Positions 34,091 through 45,963 of a stretch of 64,000 nt of DNA are shown here, one piece after another (the first letter of the stretch is position 1; the number at the start of each line of letters is the position of its first letter). A program made the position numbers and the translations under genes. The notes under the pieces were generated by a model. That model searched no databases, was not told where the DNA came from, and worked only from the letters and a program-made list of their open reading frames with translations. Source of the stretch: Clitopilus passeckerianus. Taxonomy: Eukaryota > Basidiomycota > Agaricomycetes > Agaricales > Entolomataceae. The stretch covers positions 310,001-374,000 of the forward strand of contig CALYLX010000128.1 in the NCBI GenBank assembly GCA_944990035.1. Reading direction: 5' to 3'.

Positions 34091-35627
34091 CTACCTCTCT
34101 TCATCTCCAATTTCAATATCCTCCTCGCCCGAATTTGACCAATCCACCTCCTCTTCGCCCTCGTCAAGGGTTCTTGCTTGCATGACAAAGTTGTACAAAC
34201 GCTCCGGATCAATCCTCCTCTCACCATCGTCTTCTGAATCAGAACCAAACCCGTGGACAATCGACATCTCCTGTAATATATCGTCCATTTTCTTCTCGTC
34301 CTCCTCTTCCACGTCCAGTCGGACCTGGCTATCATCCTTCCTCTCATCCATCCCCTCCTCATCGCTCTCTGCGTAAGCTCCAAGCAATGAAAGGCCTGTA
34401 GTTCCCTTTGCGCCCTGCTCCTGCTCATCCTCTTCACCTCCACTGCCGTAATCTCCTAGCATTCCGTTCATCGCCGCCTTAGCTTTGGTTGTAACCTTCT
34501 GCCTTTTCTTTGGCCCATCAGCGGTTTCGTCTTCGAAATAGTTTCCTGAAGAGCTATGAACAGCCGCGCTCTCCGGCTCTACAGTGATGCCGTTGAACGT
34601 CCCATCCTCGAAGAACTCCAAGGTAGGATATTCAACGAAATGTGTATGCTTCAGCAGCACTTGCAGTGGTTTGTCCAAGTCGAAACGATAGAACACTGAT
34701 GGTGGTTTGGTCCGCTTTCTTGACCGAGATGAATGCTGCCCGAACCCTCTAGGATCTGCTCGCGCATTCATTGCGCATAATGGCGTCTTGAAACTGTCGG
34801 GATCATCTTCGTGTGGAACGAGGTAGTGCTGAAGCCATTCTGGGGACTAGCTGCGCCCTTAGTTTTGTTCTTGTTCTTGAACGCATCATTGACAGCTTGT
34901 ATGGCGAGCTTCAGAAGAGGGGTGGAGAGCCCATTTTTATGTGTCATGATAGTATATGGCCGAGAAATTGAGGAGGAAGGGGAATGTAAGGGGTCTGGTG
35001 CAGGTGGATGGAAAGTGAATGACATGGTCAATTGCGCGGTGTTGTTCCTAGCAAGCAAATTGTATTAAGTACTGAGTACAGTGTTGTTAAATGCACTACG
35101 TACTTGGAGTTCCAGCGAGACTGATTCAGCCTCTTCTTTTCCATCCCGGTTGGTAGTAATTCCATATAAATGTCTCTGGCTTCAAGTTGAAGCTTCAGGT
35201 GATCCTTCTTCGAGAAAGCGATAGGTTTCCTGTGCCTTCCTACGCCCACACCACCTCTGCCTCTTCCTCTGTCTCCAGACCTTCCTGGTGGTACTCCTCT
35301 GTGGGAACCACTACTCGTTCCAGCAGCACTAGCATCGAACCCTCCTTTCACGATCTCCTTTCCCCAGTCCCCCACTTTTCGTCCCATCTCCTCTAAGAAA
35401 ACATAGTCATTCATCATGGTACCCCACCCATACTCCTTCATCGGGACATACTTCACTTTGTCCCTTTCTCCGGTGCAGCCTGTCGATTCCTTGTGCTTTC
35501 GAGAACATACAGCCGAACAGGTCCGAGTAGAGCAGCGGGGACAGGTATATTTGAAGGGAGTAGAGTTACAGGTCATGCAAAAGGCTGTATTCGAAGACGA
35601 CGCCACGTCAGACATATCAAACGCCAT
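34091..35627 (-). CDS. BCD1: Box C/D snoRNP assembly protein Bcd1 (HIT zinc finger)
   Basis: Bcd1 is needed for box C/D snoRNA stability. The N-terminus has the HIT zinc finger CMTCNSTPFKYTCPRCSTRT, CSAVCSRKHKESTGCTGERD and then YVPMKEYGWGTMMNDYVFLE, the classic Bcd1 continuation. An Arg/Gly-rich linker follows, then KDHLKLQLEARDIYMELLPT and MEKKRLNQSRWNSK, an intron (about 35047-35101), LTMSFTFHPPAPDPLHSPSS and YTIMTHKNGLSTPLLKLAIQ. The frame then changes. Either a 47-nt intron (34847-34893) joins to SPEWLQHYLVPHEDDPDSFK, or a base is missing in the run of four G at 34842-34845. The rest has RKRTKPPSVFYRFDLDKPLQ and FVEYPTLEFFEDGTFNGI, then an acidic tail rich in Glu/Asp (EEEDEKKMDDIL). About 490 residues. 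Confidence 0.9.
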
Positions 35628-35702
35628 GCCTCGAGTGCAAAACCAAGTTCAATGAGTAGGTTCACGATCAAAGACTGTTCTCTGCTCTCTGCCAAAATCT
35701 AT

Positions 35703-35714
35703 GGTCACGTGACC
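35703..35714. promoter_or_regulatory. 12-bp palindrome containing CACGTG upstream of BCD1
   Basis: GGTCACGTGACC is a perfect palindrome, 76 bp upstream of the BCD1 ATG. It is the best-formed CACGTG site in the window. Likely a bHLH site, by inference. Confidence 0.45.
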
Positions 35715-36293
35715 TTCTGACTTCTCCGGCATTCCGGACCGTCGAAACTAGGGTCAGCCCCCCAAGCAAAAAACAGAAAAATAAAGCTGAAGCCTAAGGC
35801 AAGGCGCCAACTTTGTAGTCCTGTAATAACAGGTTGCAGGAGATAACGAAAGGTTACCCAAATATTATTTGGGATGGGCTTTGTTGAGTCGATGCTCTCT
35901 TTTAATCTTGGGAGTTGAGCAGTGGATCAGTCCACAGCATCCCTGCGAAACGACGACCTCTCCTAGCACTACTTGTAGTGAGCCTGTTCCTCAAAATAAA
36001 AATACCTGGGCCTCCTGACTAGGCTCATTGACCGGTGAGTATTTCCTTTTGTTTCCGTAAATTGTCTGCGACTGGGGTGAGCCTCCGATAGCCTTATTGG
36101 ATACTTGCACGCTACCGAGGCTGGTGCGGTGTGTTCCACCGCGAAACCAGAACCCAACATTGACTCAGGTAACCATACAATTTTATGGCATTAATTCGTC
36201 AAAGATGAGCAGATATGATAATACATGGTGTACATCTGTCATGAATCAATAGAACCTTTGTATATGTGAAAGGCAGGGAACAGACAAATGAGC
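35715..36293. other. Intergenic region between BCD1 promoter and DRE2 3' end
   Basis: About 580 bp with only short frames; no feature seen beyond 3' flank and upstream promoter sequence. Confidence 0.45.
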
Positions 36294-37332
36294 TTAGATG
36301 TCATCCATGCCGAAATCAATCTCCACTTTCTCTCCTGGCTTGAAGGCGGGCAGACCTACATGGACGGCGTAAGTACAGAGTCATTTCATGGAACAGAACC
36401 ACTTACCTCTATAAGGGCACCCAGCGCACCTGAACGCATCGCCTAAAAAGCAGCTCCCACAGCTACTAGTCGCCTTGGGTGCATTCTTTGCTGCCGCCAG
36501 CAATCTCTCCCGTTCGTCTCGAGAAACCTCCTTGGCCTCACCATTGATCCCACCGTCTACGAAGACAACCTTCCCGTTCTGCTTTTCCTCCTCCTCCAGT
36601 TCGGCAAGCCCGCACGTGCATCCCTTGCAAGCCTTCTTCCGCCTTGGTGCGCTAGCATTGACAGGCTCACAAGTTGGCACGGGACGAGCCTTGTCGGCTT
36701 CTGTTAGGAGTGCATCTGGATCAATCGTCGGCGTGGAAGGTGAATCAAGAGTCCAGAGTGCCTTCTTGGCGGCAGTGTCTGCCTTCTTCCTCTTGAGCAG
36801 AGGAACAGAGGCGCCAGATGCAGCAGCAGGCTTAGGCTTTTGGGCTGTGATGGTATCTTCGTTGGGAAGAGATGAAACGACGTTGAACCCAGCTAGCGTG
36901 AGTTCTGAGGGAAGGGTCTGGATAGCATTTGCAAGATTGAGGATGTGCAATGTTCCCAGAGGAGTAAGACCCTGAAGAAGCTGCGAAAGGAGTGGGGAGA
37001 TCTGGGGAACCAATGTCTGGTAATCTGAAGATGCAAGGCTAACATGTATGGAGGCATATGAATCGGGTGTCAAGGTAGTCGCTGGTAGATAACAAGTTAT
37101 CAGATTAAGTCCTCCACATGAATTTCTTGGGCAGGGGCTTACCTCCATCTACAAGACGATCAAGGAGAAGCCTGTCTACAGTCCTCGTCTGTTCTAAATC
37201 CGTGATAAGTGATTGGTATTTGCCATCTTCAGCAGTCGAGAGTGAGCCGATAACAAGAGCTGAGCCTTTTAGAGAGGTCGATGGGGTGACTGCAGGCACT
37301 GCAACAGGTGGTACGACGGCGGTGGGCGACAT
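36294..37332 (-). CDS. DRE2: Cytosolic Fe-S cluster assembly protein Dre2 (anamorsin/CIAPIN1)
   Basis: Dre2 accepts electrons from Tah18 for cytosolic iron-sulfur assembly. The N-terminal methyltransferase-like domain begins with [20 protein letters not shown], followed after introns by [20 protein letters not shown] and [20 protein letters not shown]. The C-terminal cluster motifs are both intact: [16 protein letters not shown] (CxxCxC, with an upstream [13 protein letters not shown]) and [20 protein letters not shown] (twin CxxC). After a last intron it ends [19 protein letters not shown], the conserved tail, at TAA 36294-36296. About 305 residues and three introns. The start at [12 protein letters not shown] is the only ATG fitting the first exon. 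Very secure call. Confidence 0.95.
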
Positions 37333-37540
37333 GATTTGGTACCGAAAAGAGTGGAGACTAGCTGGGGTATGTTGCAGATGGCTTTGCCAAAATTTGGAGA
37401 CGAGCTTGATATAATTCGACCTGAATTGGATAACTCTTTGTCATGCGCTTACTCAACGTGTCGATCATTCGGATTCGTTCCACCTCGGGCCTGTTATCCG
37501 TCGGCCGGCTTAGGAGAAAATTGGTATGGTTCCGATGAAG

Positions 37541-39063
37541 TTATCGGGAGGAACAGTAATCTATTGAGAAAGGAAAATTCCGTATTACAGTCATACTACA
37601 GTTCGTGGGAGCGCGTAAGGGATTACAACAGAGGAAGGAATAAACAATGGAAAACGAAGACTGAACATGAGAACGACAAATATCGTACAGAATCCGCACA
37701 AATCTACTGTTGCTGTGTTGGTTGCTGCTGTTGTGTCTGTTGTTGCTGTTGTTGCATATCTGCGCCCTGTGGGGGGCTAAATGAGGGGGCATGCTGTGCA
37801 TGAGAGCCTCTGGGTTCATCGGTGGAGGCATCAATGCACTCCTGACGCGGAAGAGCATCATTCTATACCACTCAGAGTCAGCACCAGCTTTCTCCTGCTC
37901 GGTTGTGATCTGTTGGAGGTGACCAATCTCCTTCAGCCAGGCGAGTCTCCAATTCACGTTGCCATGCTCATCAACCTCGAGGCCATCCTCGAGGGGGATT
38001 GCCATGGGTGGTGGTGGTGGGAATCGCATGCCGCCCATCATGAAGTTGGGGTCAAATCTGTGATTCATAATGAGTGACCAATTATGATTGCGGCATTGGA
38101 CATGCTTACAGATGTGGTGGTGGATAGGCCACTGGACCCCGGCTACCACTGGCTTCGTCTGGTTGCATAGGAGGAGGAACAAACTGTGCATGTGGGTCGT
38201 CGAAATTTCCATTTCCTGGGAGGTAGTCGCCGTCCTCTTCCTCTGAGCCCCGTTTGCCGCCTTTTGACTTCTTTTTACGCACTCTATGGACGCCAGTGCG
38301 AGGATCCACATTGTCGTTGACGGTCCAGTACGAGCCCTTTCCTCTGTCAGTGAGAGGTCGAGGTACTTTTTCGAAACATGGGTTCAAAGAAAGATTGTGT
38401 CGGACGGAGTTCTACAAGGGAGAACATTAGCAATCAGTCATCAATACAATACAAAGAAGACGGATGTTTGGGTCGAGGAGTGGAATAAATAAACTGAACA
38501 CAACAAATATGCCCAGTCAAACAAAAACAGCGCGAACGCGTCGTCGCGTCCAACACTCAGGGGAGGATGATCGATACAAATTCAAATTATACTCACTTTC
38601 CATCCACTGGGTGCCGTTCGAAAGTAGGGGAACTAAGGTGAAAAAAAGGAAATTCTCAGGATTGTAATTCTTGGGTTTGATTCCTTGATTAAACATACTC
38701 GTGATTCAATAGCATAATATATATCTTCAAGTAGTAACTTTTGGTTTGGAGAGCCCTTGATAGCATAGCTGTGAAGCCAAATATAAGTAAATTGGTCACT
38801 AATCCTCCAGTTCGTTGAGCGGGACAAAGAGAATGTTGGGCGCTAGGCATACACCCTGGACCAGAAATTTGGAGTTTTACATACCGTATCAATGTTGAAT
38901 AAGGATAGAATGGCTTTGTACCAGGAGGTCCATCTCGTAACGAATCAAGGTTGATGGGTAAACCACCAGTCAAGTCATTTTCCGGCGGGTAGTACGAGTT
39001 ACCTCCCATATCTTGCCCGTCTGGCATCATCGCTTGCATTGGTGGCGGTTGTTGTTGTGCCAT
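37541..39063 (-). CDS. Forkhead transcription factor (second in window), frame break near the C-terminus
   Basis: A compact forkhead protein without an FHA domain. The N-terminus [20 protein letters not shown] is disordered. The DNA-binding domain is [60 protein letters not shown] and [16 protein letters not shown], including the recognition-helix [10 protein letters not shown] basic [13 protein letters not shown] follows. The C-terminal half has [20 protein letters not shown], a possible helix, then Met/Pro-rich sequence. At the run of six G (plus strand 37772-37777) the raw frame enters Asn/Ser-rich codons and stops at 37541. One more C on the coding strand would give [20 protein letters not shown] and a stop at 37704-37706, which looks like the real end. 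About 390 residues and four introns. Confidence 0.85.
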
Positions 39064-39609
39064 TGCGTTCGATTGGTAAAGTGGGGAGATTCGAGGTGGT
39101 GGTTAGAAGCAGGGGGCCAGACCAACTCAGAATCAACGAAGGCTTATGTCAGAGACGTGGGAATCAACGTAAATGTGCACGGACCGCGCCCGAAGGCTGG
39201 TGACTGTCGAGGGCGGCACGTTGGGCGTTGTGCATGTCGATGAGCGGGAACATAGCAGACGTTGTGGACAACGGTGGTGAAGTGGGTGAGTGTGTCATGA
39301 GCCACTGAGTTCAACAGCCCCCGACAAGCGTCCAAATTGTGAAAGACACGATAAAACAGCGTACAAAGTCTGCCCCAACAAACAAACCCTGACCCAATAA
39401 TAGGGCTCAGTCCCACTCTCGATCTCAAAAGGCGGCTCCTATTCCGTTTTCTTACTGTGGATGTCCTGTAAACTTGACAACAGTGCATGGTACTATGTAT
39501 CTCCAAATAAAATAACGAGTGATTACGCCAGCTTTTCCTCCATTAATTTGAACCTCGAAGCCGCACAGTAACTGCAAACCACCCAAATCTATATTCACTA
39601 AATATCGAT
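39064..39609. other. Promoter region of the second forkhead gene
   Basis: 546 bp upstream of the minus-strand forkhead gene. No recognisable gene, tRNA or repeat. Confidence 0.45.
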
Positions 39610-39958
39610 TCATGTCTCTTTCGTTTTGTGTGGTTCAGTAATCCCATGTTTCAATACTTTTGGATCCAGACACTCTTTCAGAGTTAGCGCTGAGACCCTT
39701 TTACGCACATTCGAAGGAGATGTTCGCTCCACTCTGTATGTTCGAATCTGCCGAACCAAATTTACGTCGTCGTTCACTTTTTCATTGCGAAATGTTCTAT
39801 CCGTCCCTGGTAACATGGTCGTCATCTCCCCAAAACGGGACAAGAAGCTTACCTCTGACGGCCAGAGGAAAGCACACACCCAGACAACGAAAATGCCACC
39901 CATTTAGCCCAAGCGTTCTACATAACAGTTCTTCGAGCTTATCAAAGACATTCATCAT
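39610..39958 (-). CDS. Possible small two-exon hypothetical protein
   Basis: On the minus strand, ATG at 39956-39958 starts MNVFDKLEELLCRTLGLNGW. A canonical GTAAGC...CCAG intron removes about 49 nt, and the frame then runs TDRTFRNEKVNDDVNLVRQI to TGA at 39610-39612. Total is about 100 residues, charged at the C-terminus. An intron that preserves a long frame favours a real gene, but the plus strand is also open here and no homology is known to me. Confidence 0.35.
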
Positions 39959-40087
39959 CTAATACATTTAACTGAGACGATCTAGCGATGCCGCGACTAA
40001 GTTTACAAGTTACAATGTTATGCAAGCGAGGTCCTAGTACAGGATCTGTCATGTATCGAATGGTACTGCATGACAGCTCCCGTTGGA

Positions 40088-43000
40088 TTAGACACTGAAA
40101 ACGTAGTCAGCCGATTGAGGATCACAGCCCGAAGAAGAGCCCTTACCCATAAGCATATTCAACCTCATCAACTCCAGCGCCCTCAGCGAAAGGACCATCC
40201 TTCTCACGAGGTGCAGGTCCAAGAGGGACTTCCAGTTCGTCATCATCTTCGGGGTCAATTGCACTCCCATCGTCCAAGCCAAATGGCAAGACAGGTCGCA
40301 ACCCGCTGCCCGAGCTGGACCTCCTTGCACCAGCAGGCGACTTGGGCAAAGCTGCCATCGTCTTAGGGCTCATGTGCTAAAACAAGCCCGAGTCAACATA
40401 TCACTCATCATGCCAGCAGGGTGTCCACCTACCTCCCAGTTATTCAAGTTTTCATCAACAGTTTCCCTGTCCTCTCGGCCGAAATCCATCCTTGCATCAT
40501 CTCCAAGCTCACCAATAGACACGATACTTTCGCTGTCACTTATGTTATCCGCAATGTCTGTCTGGAGAGGCAACCTATGCCAAGCCGAGCCTCCCATAGC
40601 TGAGGAAAGACCAGTCCCGGTATAGTCATCGGAAAGGCCTAAATCGGACATGTACTCTTCATACTCTTCCTCGAAAGCGATATCTTCCGTGATATAGGGC
40701 AGGAAAATGTTTGGATCGGGCGCCTGAGACCGGACTGGTGGGAAGACATCGGACTGGGCCTCCAAATTGGGCGTACCAATGGGTCGGATGAGATTGGATA
40801 ATTCGGGCCCAGGGTGAAGCCCTTCCAGGTGGTGTGAGATACTTCCCGATCGCCGGTGAAGGTGGCTTCCATGTTGGCTCGCAGCGGCAGGCCCGTAGCG
40901 CTTGCTGTTATCTGTGGACAGGTCTTAGCTCAGGAAGATCCCGGAGGAGGCAAAGGCACCTACAGAACTTGACAAGGTGGCGCAGTGCTTGTTCCTGGGA
41001 CTGCGGTAATTGATTCAGCGTTTATGGTAAAGATCGATGGATATCGATGCTTGCTTACTTGTGCGTCAGAGACGTCTTCGCCTTCCGTTCCGGTAAGCCA
41101 CTCATCACGCAGGTTAGGGCGGCAGTTGAGGTAAATCGATGTTATGACCTTCATGTTTGCTGTAAATATATCGGTCAGCGTCCAGCATCCCAATATCGAG
41201 AATATCGCATACATTGCCTCCATTTTCTGCCGCAGTATGGAACTTGGCTCTTGATCAGCTTGAGGATGTGGAGTTGTAACATGGGATGCATGACGCGCAG
41301 AACGCGTTTGAGAACGGCCTGTTGTATGACATGAGCTTCAGTACACCCGAGTTAGGATTGATACGACCAACAGAGCTCTTGTATTGGGCCAACATCCATA
41401 TCCTATGTGACCGTTCCTTGCTCAACTTCTGCATGACCTTGGCGAAATTGATGATGGAGAAGAAATTCCTCCAGGAGAAATCTGTAACTTGCTCAATTTC
41501 TTCCTCGTGTGTTTCGCCATTGGGAAGGACCGTTCTTCTAGTCACTGTTTGCCGTCCAGGACGCTGTACGTTGTCTTCTGGTCGAGAGTGTTGGGGGTTG
41601 CGGGACAAGTTGAGATGACAATACTTAAAGAAGCTGTCCCACAGATGAGGTTAGCATCGGTGATTAAGGCATCAAGGAAGACCGACTTGTTCTCAGGTGA
41701 ATCATTCTTAGCAACAACCGCCAGGTGAGCCTCTTGAAGGCCAAACATTTTCAAAAGAAGAAGCAAGCAGTTTGAATCGAGGAGAAGCTGCCCAAGGTGA
41801 TGGAACTTCATGACATCTACATATATGGATCAGAAGAATGAATCAGTGCATGCTATGGAAAACCCTACGAGAAGCCTTGAACCACTTCAGCACCAACAGT
41901 AAGATGGCCGAAACCGCTTTTGAGGTGATTTCTCGATGACGAGTGACATCTATCTCTTCAAAGCTGGGAGCAATTGTAGGTGGTTCTGGAGCTGCAATGG
42001 TCATTTAGCATTCCGTTGCTAGCGTTTAGTATTTAAACTCACGAGAGGAGACTCCAGGAGGGAAGACAGACGAAGTAGATGATTGAGGGACTTGTAAACC
42101 TGATGAACCTGCCGACACGGTAGCCAGCAAGAGTTTGAGGAGAACCAGCACCCAGCCAGGTAGGACAGGAAGGACGGCACTCTGTCAGGCTACATTAACC
42201 TGAGGTCATTTGAGTTAACAGAAAGGACAAACATAGATTTGCTCAACCCTCTTCAGACGCATCAGATCCTCTTTGAGTTCTTTAGCCTTGCGTCGATCAT
42301 TATTTGACTCTGCCTTTCGAAGTTCCTCAGTCGCCTCCTCGATCTTGGTATCAAGTAACGCAATGTCGGGCAGAGGCTCTGCAGCTTCTGAGTCCTAAGT
42401 AATGGTCAACTAAAATTCATATCAAGAAACACCCAATCACCCACATTAGGCAAGAATGTCGAGGACCTAAAGTCTTCTTCTCCTGGCATATGTTCTAACC
42501 CACTTTCGGCAGTGATGCAATCCTCCCTCGTCTTCCACATCTGCCACAGGGCCAGACTGACATACATATGCTTGTTGTACAGCCAGTCTGCCTCATCAAT
42601 TGCAAATGGCACAAGCCTCCCGTGAGCATCTCTGCCGACACCAAACTGACCCTTTGAGAAAGGGAACAAGAAAGGACGATTCTGATCAGTCTGGAATTGC
42701 TGTTTCTTCGGCTTGGGCGACGGAGGCGGCGGAGAAGGAGCCGGTGTAGCAGGCTGGGGCATGTGTCGATACCCGCCGGCGCCCTGCTGGCCAAACTGGG
42801 ATCCATGGTGAGGAAGTCCTGACGGTTCAAGGTCATCGTGATGATAGTGCGGCCGGATGGGAATAGGTTGGTATGCCTGGGATAGCTTTGACGTCGTGGG
42901 TGGACGAATGGTAGACTTCGGCGGAGGAAGCTGGGGAAGCTGGCTTGGTACATTAGGTGATGCTGATGATGACGAGCTGGTCTGAAGCGAGGCGGATGTC

Positions 43001-44388
43001 GGCTCTTTCGGCGGGACAAATGTTGGGTATTTCACGGTAGTTTCTTGTCGGAAGGTTTCAATGTCGAGCGGGGAGGCTTTGATTTTTTCCGCTGCTCGGA
43101 AGAAGAGGAAGGGAAAGTGGTCAGGGCTGGGCACGAGGAGATCCCGAGAAAATAACTTTACTCATTTCCGTGGCAGGTGGCAGCCCTGCTAACTCGCGAG
43201 CGAGTTTCTTGACACGAGTGTAATCTCTTATTCCCCCAAAACATGCGAGAAGGGTTTTCCAGAGAACCAAGAGCAGCTTGTTCAGGGTGTCAGCGGGAAA
43301 ACGTGCCGGCCCAATGAACACGCGCTTACTTTCTTGATTGGGTATCCTTTGGCACTTTTATCGCGCAGTCCGGAGACGACATTGAAGAGGTATACAGGTA
43401 ATGGAGGGTCCAAACTCACTGCATAGAGTTACGTTCAAACATCTTCCAAGTGAAAAGGCACAAGGCACTCACTGAGTTCATCGGCGAAATCGTCATGACC
43501 CTTGAAAACCTCGATCAAGTGGTATAACATTCCGAGATACACAGAAATCTCGGTGAGGACTTCCTCAAGAAAATCCGCCTTTTCCGCGGCCGAGATCTGG
43601 AAGTGGGCAGCATCTTGATCGGAGAGGGAACTAATCGACGGAAATAAGATCCAGCGTTCATTTCCTGGACTAGCAGTACTGACCACAATAGGTCATGCTT
43701 AGAGCTTGCTATTTTCATAGCTTCAATGATGCAGCTGACGCCATTTGCGGACCGGACGACTTTGCAATTCTCGAATATCCAGTGCAGTTGGTGTTCTGGT
43801 GAAACGGTTTCCACGAAGGTCCCTGTATGTGCCCAAATGAGATATACATGCGGAATTTGGGGTATGAAATTGGATCAGCACACCTTGCAAGAGATAGAAC
43901 AGCCTCCGCGCGTTGGTGAAACGAATCTCGGCGTTCCGGTGCTCGAGAGATTCAATGAGCAACTCAACGTGCGCTTTACGTCTAGCAAGTGGTGCTTTAG
44001 TCCATTCTGGGGGTGGGTTATTGGCGACAGTTACTAGTTTTGTGGCAGATTTGGACACACCTGATGGGAATGAACCCTCCCAAGCCCTTGCATTTTCTGT
44101 CACCTGCGGCATTTCCACGTAAGAGTAGAACTCGTCGATTTCATTCATAACGGTATCTTCATCGTCGTACACGAAATCAAACCATGATTGCTATCGAAAC
44201 GCGTCAGAATACCGAGCGCAATCATCGGAAAAGGCTGGCGTCCTCACTTTAGGTTTGGGCTGAGCATTCACCATATTTCTGAGCTGTCCAAGGGTGATCG
44301 AGTCGAGTCCGGTTTGGGAAGATGATGGCGCATTGTTGTCTTGCAAGGATCCAGTGATGTACGGAGGCAGTTGCGACGAGAATGCCAT
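40088..44388 (-). CDS. FAR11: Far11/STRIP-family protein (STRIPAK scaffold; N1221 and DUF3402 domains)
   Basis: Core scaffold of the STRIPAK phosphatase-kinase complex. The N-terminal N1221 part reads DFVYDDEDTVMNEIDEFYSY, RKAHVELLIESLEHRNAEIR, FTNARRLFYLLQGTFVE and EHQLHWIFENCKVVRSANGV. Further on come ISVYLGMLYHLIEVFKGHDD and KLLLVLWKTLLACFGGIRDY. A Pro/Gln-rich insert follows, then LVPFAIDEADWLYNKHMYVS and LALWQMWKTREDCI. The C-terminal DUF3402 part has HVMKFHHLGQLLLDSNCLLL, LKMFGLQEAHLAVVA, WRNFFSIINFAKVMQKLSKE, RSHRIWMLAQYKSSAVLKRV and SIYLNCRPNLRDEWLTG. A final GTAAGG-TTTTCAG intron gives EYAYGV and a stop at 40088-40090. About 1150 residues and more than ten introns. An in-frame ATG at 44481 would add 31 residues. 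Confidence 0.9.
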
Positions 44389-45963
44389 ATGAGAGCTGCG
44401 ATAATCAAATAATCGAACTCGGTACTGTTGATACTCTGTCGTTGTCCACGGCTTGACTGCTGCTAACCACAGTGGGGACACGCGGTCGCGGACTTTCCAT
44501 CCTTACGGTGCGTGACGGTCGCGTCACTTGCCAATCACAACCACTGGCTCTGAGTCAATTCATACATTCTTTCCAGACTCCAGCTTGCCTCGTAAAGGAA
44601 CGAACCCGTTCCTAGTAGGCAGGGCGCTCGCTTCGTTCATTACATACTTGATATCAGAAAATGATGATTCAGTGACCTCAACGAGGAGCACCACAGGGTT
44701 GTACTGTTATGCAGTCTGAGTCAAGGTGGCTCTCTAAATACGACGACATTAGTGCTCTCGGTGCCGGAATAACTATTTGTTGTGTTCCCCTCGCTGACCC
44801 CACCATCTGCCGCCAATATCCATCTTTGTGATGCGAAAGTTTACCAACCGAAATCAAGCGACAACAAATGATGGGTCCCGTATTATTAGGTTGCTGCGAA
44901 ACCGTAGGCGTGGCTGGGCCTTGCCACGTCGAATGACAATACAGGACCCTCCCTGAGTCTAGAACGGACACATGTTTTATGGACATCGGTCCCCTCCGTG
45001 CGGAGTGAAAAGGGGGACATCTGATTCTATAGAAGATACAGTTTACGGATCATGTACGCAGCTCAGCTTGATAGTGACCCAGGCGCGCACGTTTTAGGCG
45101 GTGTTAGCATCAAGAGACGTTGCGGAGTAAACTTGGCTGCACGGCACGAATATTCTTTTTTACGGTTCCTCGTCACAAGACGTCCTTTAGGAGACATCGA
45201 TTCGATAGTGCCATGAAAAATATCAGACGACCGATCGGGGAACGGTTACCAATCAGATCCATCGCTATTCACTGGATTATCGATGGATTTTAGTCCCTCT
45301 TTTGAGCTCTTTTGTGGGCATTATTTCTACGTAGAGTTAGCAGCAGTAAAAGAAATGAATAGCGCCTTTAGCGGGCCTCGAGGCGTTTGAAATGGCGGCA
45401 AAAGGCGGGCGGTTGGGAAAGAGAGTCACGATGACATAAGCCACTCAGGGCCGGTATATAAGGCTTTAAGCGGAAAACTGTGAATCCCCCAACCACTGCC
45501 AGGTGGATCGACTCTCTTCTGTCGATTCTAGTTGCTTGGTCCAACGTTCCGCTCCCTTCAACAACCAGACAACTACGACGAAGATTGGAGAAGGTCGTTC
45601 CTCCTAAATCGTCAAGAATCTCATATAGAGTCGACTAGCTGGGCGCGCAGGCCTCTCGTAAACCAGCAGCCTCTTTTCTCCTCTTTTTCTGTCTTTTCTT
45701 TCTTTAACAACGGTCTATCTCAAAAGGCACGCCTTCATTGCGCGTTAGCCATCGCAAGCAGTCCATCTCACCCGAGACGAACTCGACCCGCTTTACGACC
45801 AACACCGTTACGACCGTCACCTGTTTTCTGACCCCCTTAACCTCACACTCTTTGCTCGTCCCAACCAACAAGGGACACCCACTTTCAGACTGGAGACGAA
45901 GCATCTATCTGCACACTCTTCGTGTAGTTGGCTGCTCTCTTCGTTCTGAAACTTTCCTCTCAG
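44389..45963. other. Divergent intergenic region between FAR11 and the Pho80-type cyclin
   Basis: About 1.6 kb. A TATATAA at 45455-45461 is followed by a 500-bp CT-rich stretch ending in CTCAG directly before the cyclin ATG. This looks like a long 5' leader, possibly with a 5' UTR intron. The upstream kilobase has no supported gene. Confidence 0.5.
45455..45461 (+). promoter_or_regulatory. TATA element, probable core promoter of the Pho80-type cyclin
   Basis: TATATAAGGC in GC-richer context, 503 bp upstream of the ATG at 45964. With a typical 30-60 bp TATA-to-start distance this implies a leader longer than 400 nt. Confidence 0.45.
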
